Source: Shewanellaceae bacterium UBA2521 (GTDB lineage: Bacteria; Pseudomonadota; Gammaproteobacteria; Enterobacterales; Shewanellaceae). Taken from it: a stretch of DNA of 23,624 nucleotides. A program made the translations under genes and the position numbers. Position 1 is the stretch's first letter, and every line of letters begins with the position of its first letter. Under the pieces are notes generated by a model. That model was given only the letters and a program-made list of their open reading frames with translations, was not told where the DNA came from and did not search any database. Below are positions 6,906 to 13,560 of this stretch, piece after piece. The stretch is from the NCBI GenBank assembly GCA_002341165.1, contig DDNL01000064.1, positions 1 to 23,624 of the forward strand, given 5' to 3'.

Positions 6906-8198
6906 ATGATGAACTGGATGACACAAAACTGCATAACGCAACACTTTCGCAACACACCTATTAAACTAGATACAGTGTTATACGCCTTCCTATTTCTGAT
7001 CTTTTTCTCATGCTCTAGTTCTGCGAAGAACTTCAATCCTCACCTGATCACATCTCATCTTGATTATTCTGCTCCTATAGCCCAATATCAAGAACAGGCT
7101 CACCCTTTTATTGCAACCTACAAACGCACCGTAAGAAAAGGTGATACTTTAAGCAAAATATTAAAAAGAGCCGGTGTGGGTCGTGATAAAAATGATCTCA
7201 AGATTCAAATAGAGCAGCTCATGGAAGCTGATATCAATATTCTCGCCTTAGACGTGATTGAAACAGGTCAAGTCGTTCGGCTGTGGATAGATAAACAAAA
7301 ACAGTTACAAAAACTCGAAATTACACTCAATCCAGCCAGAACAGTGGAATATAACCGTTCTAAAAGTAATCAATTTGAATATAAAGACATCCATAGACAA
7401 GGTATTTGGCGTACAAAAGCTATTCAAGGCAAAGTGAAAAAGAGCTTCTATGTATCAGCTCGTAAGGCGCGCCTTACTCCATCTGAGGTTGTATTTATCC
7501 AAAGTTTACTCGACACACAGCTTAACTTTACTAAAGATGTGAGCCGTAATGAAGTCTTTTCCGTTTTAAGAAAAGAGCAGTATATCGATGGTAAGCCAAC
7601 AGGCAACCGTCAATTAATAGGTGTCGTGTACCAAAGCCATAGTGGCAAGCAATACACAGCTTTCTTGCATGAAGATGGTGACTACTACACCGCGCAAGGC
7701 CGAAGCTTGTCTAAGACTTTTTTAAGACTGCCTACAGATGCAAAGTTTAGGCTTTCTTCAAGGTTCAACCCTTATCGTAAACATCCTATTACGAGGCGTT
7801 CAAGACCGCACAATGGCGTTGACTTAGCAACACCAGCAGGAACGCCGATCATTGCTCCAGGCGATGGCATTGTTAAGCTTATTTCTACACATAAATATGC
7901 AGGTGTCTATATCGTTATCGAGCATAATGGTGCTTACTCAACACGATACCTGCATCTATCAAAGCCTTTGGTCACTGAAGGTCAACGTATTATCCGTGGA
8001 GAAACTATCGCTCTTTCAGGTAACACCGGCAGAACAACAGGACCACATCTGCATTATGAACTACATAAAAATGGTCGAGCTATCAACCCACTCAAAGCAA
8101 AAGTCAATGCATCAACGTCTTTGTCAGAGAATCATATGGATAGTTTTACCGACCTTGTGAACTATTACACAAGCTTCTTTCCATACCTAAAGAGTTAG
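6906..8198 (+). CDS. M23-family murein DD-endopeptidase, MepM/ShyA-like
   Basis: An envelope peptidoglycan hydrolase of 430 residues, close to the length of E. coli MepM. The N-terminus has a hydrophobic stretch (about 22-40) that should act as a signal or anchor. It is followed by a LysM-like segment (RKGDTLSKILKRAGV, about 77-91) and a middle domain. The C-terminal LytM domain carries all zinc and catalytic residues: His302 and Asp306 (HNGVDLATP), and His381 and His383 (GPHLHYE). Enzymes of this group cut D-Ala-mDAP cross-links to allow cell-wall growth. Two tandem ATGs (6906, 6909) are possible starts. The 3' end overlaps the convergent 91-residue gene by 4 bases. I do not give a symbol because MepM and related endopeptidases are hard to separate by eye. 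Confidence 0.92.
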   Translation: MMNWMTQNCITQHFRNTPIKLDTVLYAFLFLIFFSCSSSAKNFNPHLITSHLDYSAPIAQYQEQAHPFIATYKRTVRKGDTLSKILKRAGVGRDKNDLKIQIEQLMEADINILALDVIETGQVVRLWIDKQKQLQKLEITLNPARTVEYNRSKSNQFEYKDIHRQGIWRTKAIQGKVKKSFYVSARKARLTPSEVVFIQSLLDTQLNFTKDVSRNEVFSVLRKEQYIDGKPTGNRQLIGVVYQSHSGKQYTAFLHEDGDYYTAQGRSLSKTFLRLPTDAKFRLSSRFNPYRKHPITRRSRPHNGVDLATPAGTPIIAPGDGIVKLISTHKYAGVYIVIEHNGAYSTRYLHLSKPLVTEGQRIIRGETIALSGNTGRTTGPHLHYELHKNGRAINPLKAKVNASTSLSENHMDSFTDLVNYYTSFFPYLKS

Positions 8199-8470
8199 GT
8201 AACATTTTGAAAGGCTAAAGCCCAGTTTTGATAACCAACTGGGTTTCTTTCGGAATGATTTAACCAGTCTTCAAGTACATATACATTATCCATCTCAAGC
8301 ACCCACTTGAGTTGGTCTAAATGACGATATACATGCCTTGGTAAATTACGTTTTTGCAAATAACTATATAAGTTCAACTTCACTTGCTGTAATTTGTCGG
8401 GACGACGCTTGAGCTCAATCAACGTTCTATTAATAAAATTCTTTTGATAAAAATTTTGACTTTTTTCCAT
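8195..8470 (-). CDS. Hypothetical protein, 91 residues, basic and helical
   Basis: I do not recognise this protein. The frame can extend to 8503, but the ATG at 8470 has a strong GGAGG site (8476-8480, 5 bases upstream) and is chosen. The product is soluble, mostly helical and rich in Lys, Arg and aromatic residues, with no membrane segment. The basic N-terminal half (INRTLIELKRRPDKLQQVKL) could bind nucleic acid, but that is speculation. Its last codons overlap the convergent M23 gene by 4 bases, and there is no terminator hairpin between them. It is separated from yfbR by 152 bases. Confidence 0.7.
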   Translation of the reverse strand: MEKSQNFYQKNFINRTLIELKRRPDKLQQVKLNLYSYLQKRNLPRHVYRHLDQLKWVLEMDNVYVLEDWLNHSERNPVGYQNWALAFQNVT

Positions 8471-8622
8471 AACTGCCTCCGTACTTTTTATGGATAGAAA
8501 CAAAAATCACTTACCACACCATAACCAATAAGAACTTAAAATATCAAGGTATTTTTTAAGATCATGAGAAATTTAGTCGAGAGGTATATATGAGTGTATG
8601 TTTCATGTATGACAAAAAGAGA

Positions 8623-9210
8623 TCACAGCTCTCGATTCATTTCATCAAATGACATATGAAAGCTTGGAATATAAGATTCAACAAAGTAATGTACTGAACT
8701 CAATTCGTGTTGACTAATTAAGCGCTTTAATCGCTTATATGCTGGCTCAAACTCGTGGTTACCAAAACGAATTTCCTCAATACATTTTAGATAAGCAGAT
8801 AATGTATCGGCTGCTTTAACCAGCTTTTGTTCTGCATCAGATAAACATTGTCCATCTATAACTTCTCTATAAGCAAGATTTAGCTCATTCGGTACCATAG
8901 ACAATAATCTTTCATTAGCGACCGATTCAATTTTTTTATACTCACTTTCAATGTTTTTGTTAAAGTACTTCACAGGTGTAGGCATATCCCCTGTAAACAC
9001 TTCTGAAGCGTCATGAAATAAAGCAATCACTGCAACTTTATATGCATCATAATTTCCATCAAAGTTACAATTCTCAATTAAAGCAAGACCATGAGCTATC
9101 ATAGCAACCTGTAGACTATGCTCTTGTACATTTTCAATACGCACGTTATGCATCAAAGGCCAACGGGTAATTAACTTCATACGAGATAAATAAGCAAATA
9201 AATGACTCAA
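8623..9210 (-). CDS. yfbR: 5'-deoxynucleotidase YfbR (HD domain)
   Basis: A 195-residue cytoplasmic HD-fold phosphohydrolase. E. coli YfbR removes the 5'-phosphate from deoxyribonucleoside monophosphates and takes part in dUMP/thymidylate supply. The metal ligands are present: His31 (VQEHSL), His66-Asp67 (LFHDASEV) and Asp at about 135 (KAADTL). Arg16-Trp17 (TRWPLM), which select deoxyribose in the E. coli enzyme, are conserved, as are TGDMPTPVKYFN and the C-terminal PSFHMSFDE. It lies 19 bases downstream of alaA on the same strand. The two genes are also neighbours in E. coli, so an operon is likely here. Confidence 0.95.
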   Translation of the reverse strand: MSHLFAYLSRMKLITRWPLMHNVRIENVQEHSLQVAMIAHGLALIENCNFDGNYDAYKVAVIALFHDASEVFTGDMPTPVKYFNKNIESEYKKIESVANERLLSMVPNELNLAYREVIDGQCLSDAEQKLVKAADTLSAYLKCIEEIRFGNHEFEPAYKRLKRLISQHELSSVHYFVESYIPSFHMSFDEMNREL

Positions 9211-9229
9211 TGTTATTTTTCCTTAAATA

Positions 9230-10486
9230 TTACTGAGAATACTGCTCTAAGAAAATACCTAAGCGTTCTACTGCATGCGCTAAATCTTCTTTGTGGGGTA
9301 AAAAGACAATACGCACATGATCAGGCTCAGGCCAATTAAAAGCAGTCCCTTGAACAATTAATATTTTTTCTTTTTTTAAGAAATCTAAAACCAACTGTTC
9401 ATCATTCACTAAATTAAACTTTTTTCGATCCAGCTTCGCAAAAGCATACAAAGCACCTTGCGGCTTAATACAACTTACACCTTCAATTTTCAATAGTTTG
9501 TTGTACACCATATCACGTTGCTGTGTCAGACGGCCTTGAGGCAAGATCAACTCATCAATAGATTGATATCCTCCCAATGCCGTTTGAATTGCATACTGAC
9601 ACGGTACATTCCCACATAAACGCATCGAGGCAAGGATATCTATTCCTTCTATGTAGCTTTTTGCATGTTTTAATGGCCCAGTGAGCATCATCCAGCCAAT
9701 CCGGAAACCTGCTGCACGATAACCTTTTGATAAGCCATTAAAAGTCACAATCACAATATCGTCAGCTAATCGAGCACATGGAATATGCTCGACACCATCA
9801 TAAATAATTTTATCGTAAATTTCATCTGAAAATAAAATTAAATTATGTTGTCGGCATAACTCAATCACATCGTTTAATAAAGATGCGCTGTACACAGCAC
9901 CCGTAGGATTATTAGGATTAATCAGTAAAATACCACGTGTTTTAGAGGTTATTTTTGCACGCATATCTTCTAAGTCAGGAAACCAATTTGATGACTCATC
10001 ACAACGATAATGCACCGCTTTTCCTCCAGAAAGATAAGTCGCTGCGGTCCATAATGGATAGTCAGGTGCAGGTATCAGCATCTCATCTCCATCATTGAGT
10101 AAGGCTTGCATCGCCATGAGGATAAGTTCTGAAACACCGTTACCTATATAGATTTGCTCAGGTTCAAGATGGTGTACACCTTCTAATTGATATTTTTGCA
10201 CCACCGCTTTACGTGCAGAAAACAACCCCTTAGATTCACAGTAACCTTGAGAAACAGGTAAATGCTTAATAATATCTTGTACCATCTCATGTGGTGCATC
10301 AAAACCAAAAGCTGCAGGATTACCTATATGCAAAGGCATAATTTTATGCCCTTCATCTTCCAGCCTCTTCGCCTCAAGCGCAACAGCACCACGTATGTCA
10401 TAACACACATCATCAAGTTTTGATGACTTGATAAGTGGCTCTGATTTGATCTGCTCCATATTCAGCTGTGTGTTTCTCTTTGTCAT
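9230..10486 (-). CDS. alaA: Alanine transaminase AlaA (class I/II aminotransferase)
   Basis: A PLP enzyme that makes L-alanine from pyruvate and glutamate. Similarity to E. coli AlaA runs the whole length: CYDIRGAV near the start, YIGNGVSELI, PAPDYPLWTAATYLSGGKAV, INPNNPTGAVYS, DEIYDKIIYD, and the PLP-lysine in NGLSKGYRAAGFRIGW (Lys at about 254). LASMRLCGNVP and VQGTAFNWPEPDHVRIV are also kept. An open frame reaches 10537, but the ATG at 10486 has AAGGA 6 bases upstream and is preferred. It gives 418 residues with about 14 extra at the N-terminus relative to E. coli. A start at the ATG at 10459 is possible but has no ribosome-binding site. It lies 28 bases after the START-domain gene and leads into yfbR. 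Confidence 0.95.
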   Translation of the reverse strand: MTKRNTQLNMEQIKSEPLIKSSKLDDVCYDIRGAVALEAKRLEDEGHKIMPLHIGNPAAFGFDAPHEMVQDIIKHLPVSQGYCESKGLFSARKAVVQKYQLEGVHHLEPEQIYIGNGVSELILMAMQALLNDGDEMLIPAPDYPLWTAATYLSGGKAVHYRCDESSNWFPDLEDMRAKITSKTRGILLINPNNPTGAVYSASLLNDVIELCRQHNLILFSDEIYDKIIYDGVEHIPCARLADDIVIVTFNGLSKGYRAAGFRIGWMMLTGPLKHAKSYIEGIDILASMRLCGNVPCQYAIQTALGGYQSIDELILPQGRLTQQRDMVYNKLLKIEGVSCIKPQGALYAFAKLDRKKFNLVNDEQLVLDFLKKEKILIVQGTAFNWPEPDHVRIVFLPHKEDLAHAVERLGIFLEQYSQ

Positions 10487-10514
10487 AATTTTTCCTTGAG
10501 ACCAAACTAAAGTG

Positions 10515-11171
10515 CTAAGCCACTTTACATAATGCACTCCACTGACGAAATGAAGCGGGCGGCTCTTGAATAAAGTTTAACGATTTTTGATAAACCGGTT
10601 TACTCAAATAAGTTTTCAAATTTAACCAGGTTCTCTTATGCTGAAAGCGATGCAAAAAGTTAGCCCACCAGCTGGGCATAAAACCTCCAGGTTCAAAGTA
10701 GCCTTGATAACTGATCACAACCTGCCCAGCTTGGCATGGATAGATGTGCCAAGTTGCTTGGGCTTTTATCATACGCAGAAAATCTGGATCTTTTGCTAAA
10801 ACTTGACTGCGATTTCTCATCTCAAGAGTCACCGCCCAGTCTTGGGGGTTCTGCTCTACTTTGACATATGCCACTATATCTCTCGCATCAATAGGCCCAA
10901 GACCTACAAACAATATCTGCATGAGATATTCTTTTTCAGTATACTTTTGCAATATGTTGACTTGTTTTACGCCAAACATCCACTTGGGTATATTTTTCAC
11001 ATCGAGCAAGACATTCACCAACGCACTGATTGGAGCTTCAACTTTTAGCTGTACAGCAACTTCATCTACTGCAAGAGATTGCGAACGGGTAGATATAATC
11101 ATAGTTTGATCTTGATAGAAGGTCTGCCATTGTAATATTTGATCACCATAACAAGGCAACGTATACATCAT
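10515..11171 (-). CDS. START-domain (SRPBCC superfamily) lipid-binding-like protein
   Basis: A protein of about 218 residues with the START/SRPBCC pattern. An early strand pair is followed by APISALVNVLLDVKNIPKWMFGVKQVNIL (about 49-77), the helix and 'D-W-M/V' region that opens START domains. GLGPIDARDIVAYV and a C-terminal amphipathic helix near WWANFLHRFQ follow. START domains bind hydrophobic ligands such as lipids; the ligand here is unknown. No signal peptide is seen, so it is probably cytoplasmic. Two tandem ATGs (11171, 11168) are preceded not by a Shine-Dalgarno sequence but by an 11-base A run on the plus strand (U-run in the mRNA). It is 28 bases upstream of alaA, with a possible 51-residue membrane ORF just ahead of it. 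Confidence 0.82.
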   Translation of the reverse strand: MMYTLPCYGDQILQWQTFYQDQTMIISTRSQSLAVDEVAVQLKVEAPISALVNVLLDVKNIPKWMFGVKQVNILQKYTEKEYLMQILFVGLGPIDARDIVAYVKVEQNPQDWAVTLEMRNRSQVLAKDPDFLRMIKAQATWHIYPCQAGQVVISYQGYFEPGGFMPSWWANFLHRFQHKRTWLNLKTYLSKPVYQKSLNFIQEPPASFRQWSALCKVA

Positions 11172-11172
11172 T

Positions 11173-11183
11173 AAAAAAAAAAA
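11173..11183 (-). repeat. 11-nt homopolymer (poly-U in mRNA) just before the START-domain start codon
   Basis: Eleven consecutive A on the plus strand read as Ts on the coding strand. They fill the gap between the stop of the small ORF (11184) and the ATG at 11171. No Shine-Dalgarno sequence is visible in this gap. Confidence 0.9.
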
Positions 11184-11339
11184 TTAATCGATGCATGAGT
11201 TTATACCCTGTGCAAGATGTAAACGAAACTGTTCAACAAGAAATCCAAACCATATGTATAAAAATATCTCATGAAAACCGTTGCGAAACAAAATTGCATA
11301 CAGAACGTAGAATATTAATAAGGAGATAAAGATCCGCAT
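11184..11339 (-). CDS. Probable small membrane protein, 51 residues
   Basis: A short open frame from ATG at 11339 to TAA at 11184-11186. The product has two hydrophobic segments (about residues 3-18, IFISLLIFYVLYAILF, and about 24-36, EIFLYIWFGFLVE) and a short polar C-terminus. Support for it being real comes from GGAG 9 bases upstream (11349-11352), a plausible promoter (TTGAGA, 18-base spacer, GATAAA) and its place directly ahead of the START-domain gene, 12 bases before its start. I know no family for it. AT-rich DNA can produce hydrophobic frames by chance, so confidence is moderate. Confidence 0.5.
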   Translation of the reverse strand: MRIFISLLIFYVLYAILFRNGFHEIFLYIWFGFLVEQFRLHLAQGINSCID

Positions 11340-11370
11340 AACTGTTTTCTCCAAAAGTACTATTCACTTA

Positions 11371-11400
11371 TTTATCTCGCATATTTAAATATAGTCTCAA
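11371..11400 (-). promoter_or_regulatory. Candidate promoter for the small membrane ORF / START / alaA / yfbR unit
   Basis: On the minus strand, TTGAGA (11395-11400) and GATAAA (11371-11376) are 18 bases apart. They match 5/6 and 4/6 of the sigma-70 consensus and lie just upstream of the 51-residue ORF. Confidence 0.4.
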
Positions 11401-11550
11401 TGCATCTTATTTGCTTTAAACCACATAAAAGTCTTGTTTGAGTCAAGTAAAAATCTTTTTCATATCATTTTCAATCACCTATAGCTTCGTTACACCTGAA
11501 CATCACTTTTTTAGTGAAATTTTTCGTGCAATGTAAAAAAAAACGATTAA

Positions 11551-11556
11551 TATAAT
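11551..11556 (+). promoter_or_regulatory. Candidate -10 element for the HU-like gene
   Basis: A perfect TATAAT in an AT-rich region, 43 bases before the ATG at 11600. No good -35 is seen at the usual distance. Confidence 0.4.
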
Positions 11557-11599
11557 TAACCGTAATCAACTTTCATTGATCAAGAAACAAGGAATAGAA

Positions 11600-11881
11600 A
11601 TGAACAAAACAGAATTAGTCTCTCAAATGGCCGAAGGTGCTTCTCTCAATCTGAGTCAAGCCAAAGCAGCTTGCGACTCAATGATGACGCATATCGTCAA
11701 TGAACTCCAAGCAGGTGGCTCTGTTGTTCTTCCTGGATTTGGTACATTTGAAATACGCAATCGAGGGCCAAGAGAAGGACGTAATCCGCAAACAGGAGAG
11801 GCTATTCAAATTAAAGCGAGTAAGCTTCCTGCATTTAAAGCAGGAAAAAACTTGAAAGAAGCCCTCAAAAATAAAATTTAA
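11600..11881 (+). CDS. HU-family DNA-binding protein
   Basis: A histone-like protein of 93 residues, acting as a dimer that bends DNA in the nucleoid. The N-terminal helices (MNKTELVSQMAEGASLNLSQ) are followed by the HU/IHF signature GFGTFEIRNRGPREGRNPQTGE, with the Pro in the DNA-intercalating arm, and by ASKLPAFKAGKNLKEALK. The C-terminal PAFKAGKNLKEAL wording is more HU than IHF, but which HU or HU-like paralogue this is cannot be settled. The frame opens at a TTG at 11576; the ATG at 11600 has AAGGAA 5-6 bases upstream and gives the canonical MNKTEL start. It is monocistronic, with its own terminator. Confidence 0.92.
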   Translation: MNKTELVSQMAEGASLNLSQAKAACDSMMTHIVNELQAGGSVVLPGFGTFEIRNRGPREGRNPQTGEAIQIKASKLPAFKAGKNLKEALKNKI

Positions 11882-11895
11882 TCTAAGCCCTCTTC

Positions 11896-11940
11896 AAGCG
11901 TGAGTGTACTCATCAAGATGAAGCCTGCTCACGCTTTTCT
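11896..11940 (+). terminator. Intrinsic terminator after the HU-like gene
   Basis: A perfect 9-bp stem (11896-11904 with 11928-11936) contains an inner 5-bp hairpin (TCATC/GATGA) in its loop and is followed by TTCTT. Confidence 0.75.
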
Positions 11941-11993
11941 TATCGTATCTCTTATCACACCTCATCTCTTTATTATCTATTTTACTAGCAATT

Positions 11994-12002
11994 TGGTATA
12001 AT
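11994..12002 (+). promoter_or_regulatory. Extended -10 promoter for the BCCT gene
   Basis: TGGTATAAT, a TG-extended perfect -10, lies 32 bases before the ATG at 12035. An extended -10 can work with the weak -35 seen here. Confidence 0.55.
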
Positions 12003-12034
12003 AAACTGCTTTAAAGCTGTATAAGAAAATCGAG

Positions 12035-13513
12035 ATGTCTAAACAAACGAAGTCTTACCTGCGCACCTGCCACATTGAACACCTCAGCATGCTAACCTGT
12101 ATAGGTCTTGTACTTTTATTTATCATTTTCCCTGAAGCGGTTATCTCTTTTTCAGATACATGGATAAGTTACGCCATACATCGTTTGGACACCTACTTCT
12201 TAACTCTATGCTCCAGCATAGTGATATTAGCTTTAGTACTGATCATCAGTCCAATAGGCAATATACGCTTAGGTGGACAAGCACAAAAACCTGAATTTAG
12301 CTTACCCACTTGGATTGCCATGCTGTTTGCAGCAGGAATGGGCTCAGGTCTCGTATTCTGGGGACTTGCAGAGCCTGTCTATCATGAAGCTTTTGCTCCC
12401 ACACTAGTCGATACACAAGCTCATCCTAGACATACAGCTCTTGCTCTCACTTACTTTCACTGGGGGCTGCATGCTTGGAGCATTTACACCATAGTAGGCT
12501 TAGCTATGGCTTGGTTTTGCTTCAACCAAAAACGTACCATGACTATTTCGGCAAGCTTCACCACTCAAACGACATGGTGGGGAAAAGCTATAGATATCTT
12601 CGCTGTTTTAGCGGTCATTTTTGGTGTGGCTGGAACTTTAGCAAACAGCTTAATTCTCGTTGAAACAGGCTTTGAACGCATTTTAGGGTACAACTTAGAT
12701 AGCCTTACATTCCAAATATCACTACTCATTGTGATTGCTTTTATATTTACCTTGTCTTCAGCGCTAGGTATTAAGCGTGGTATTGCGAACCTAAGTCGCT
12801 TCAACCTGATACTCTTCATGTGTCTCTTGTTCGTTTTAATCTCAATAACAAGTCCCACTTCAGTACTACAGACTGTGTATCAGTCCACCCTCACCTATTT
12901 AGAAATCTTACCTCAAATATCTTGGCATATTGCCGAGGATTCAAAGCAATGGAGTGACAACTGGAGCATCAATTATCTTATTTGGTGGATTGCATGGGCA
13001 CCTTTTGTCGGTGCTTTCATCGCGATGATCAGTAAAGGGAGAACCATTCGACAATTTCTACTTTTAGGTATTCTCGTGCCTACTATAACTTCTATTGTTT
13101 GGTTCAGTGCGTTTTCGGTAGGACTAACCAAATTTAATCTATTTCAGCCTGTGCTTCAAGCTATGAATCAGCATTATACGCATGGCTTATTTACTTTCTT
13201 TTCAGCTATACCTATGGGACAGTTTTTAGCTGCCTTATCACTCATCTTATTGATTACATTTGTGATAACCAGTGCCGACTCTGCAATATATGTATCAGGA
13301 ATGCTCCTCAATCACCAAGATCAAAAGCAGAGCTATACCAAATATGCATGGAGCTTCGTACTCCTTATCATTTCTATCGCTCTCGTCTGCCGTAATGATG
13401 TGGAGCTCAATCGCCATATTGCTATTTTGGGTGCTCTGCCTTATAGCCTTATCATGATCTTGCAAATTGGAAATAGCATAGGAAGTTTAATTCAAAAAAA
13501 GCGGGACCCATAA
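12035..13513 (+). CDS. BCCT-family betaine/carnitine/choline transporter
   Basis: A polytopic inner-membrane transporter of 492 residues with about 12 hydrophobic segments. Family signatures are GMGSGLVFWGLAEPVYHEAF (about 106-125), the FHWGLHAWSIY helix, and WWIAWAPFVGAFIAMISKGR (about 318-337), whose Trp-rich helix lines the trimethylammonium site. ITSADSAIYV near the C-terminus is also conserved. BCCT carriers import betaine, choline or carnitine by Na+ or H+ symport or exchange. The N- and C-termini are short, with none of the long regulatory tails of osmosensing BetP, so simple solute uptake is the better guess. The lipoprotein gene starts 47 bases downstream with a hairpin but no terminator in between. 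Confidence 0.93.
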   Translation: MSKQTKSYLRTCHIEHLSMLTCIGLVLLFIIFPEAVISFSDTWISYAIHRLDTYFLTLCSSIVILALVLIISPIGNIRLGGQAQKPEFSLPTWIAMLFAAGMGSGLVFWGLAEPVYHEAFAPTLVDTQAHPRHTALALTYFHWGLHAWSIYTIVGLAMAWFCFNQKRTMTISASFTTQTTWWGKAIDIFAVLAVIFGVAGTLANSLILVETGFERILGYNLDSLTFQISLLIVIAFIFTLSSALGIKRGIANLSRFNLILFMCLLFVLISITSPTSVLQTVYQSTLTYLEILPQISWHIAEDSKQWSDNWSINYLIWWIAWAPFVGAFIAMISKGRTIRQFLLLGILVPTITSIVWFSAFSVGLTKFNLFQPVLQAMNQHYTHGLFTFFSAIPMGQFLAALSLILLITFVITSADSAIYVSGMLLNHQDQKQSYTKYAWSFVLLIISIALVCRNDVELNRHIAILGALPYSLIMILQIGNSIGSLIQKKRDP

Positions 13514-13525
13514 ATTCGCACTATA

Positions 13526-13558
13526 CTCAACCTTACACACCAAAATGTAGGGTTTGAG
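13526..13558 (+). promoter_or_regulatory. Leader hairpin covering the ribosome-binding region of the lipoprotein gene
   Basis: An imperfect 12-bp stem (13526-13537 with 13546-13558, one bulged base and one G-U pair) has an 8-nt loop. Its 3' arm contains AGGG (13549-13552), the only Shine-Dalgarno-like sequence before the ATG at 13561. There is no T-run, so it is not a typical terminator. Confidence 0.5.
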
Positions 13559-13560
13559 TT

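Noticed and set aside
8590..8652. 20-residue plus-strand frame with GAGAGG upstream, running into the end of yfbR
   Set aside because: Too short, no family-like sequence, and it overlaps a sound gene on the other strand; probably chance.
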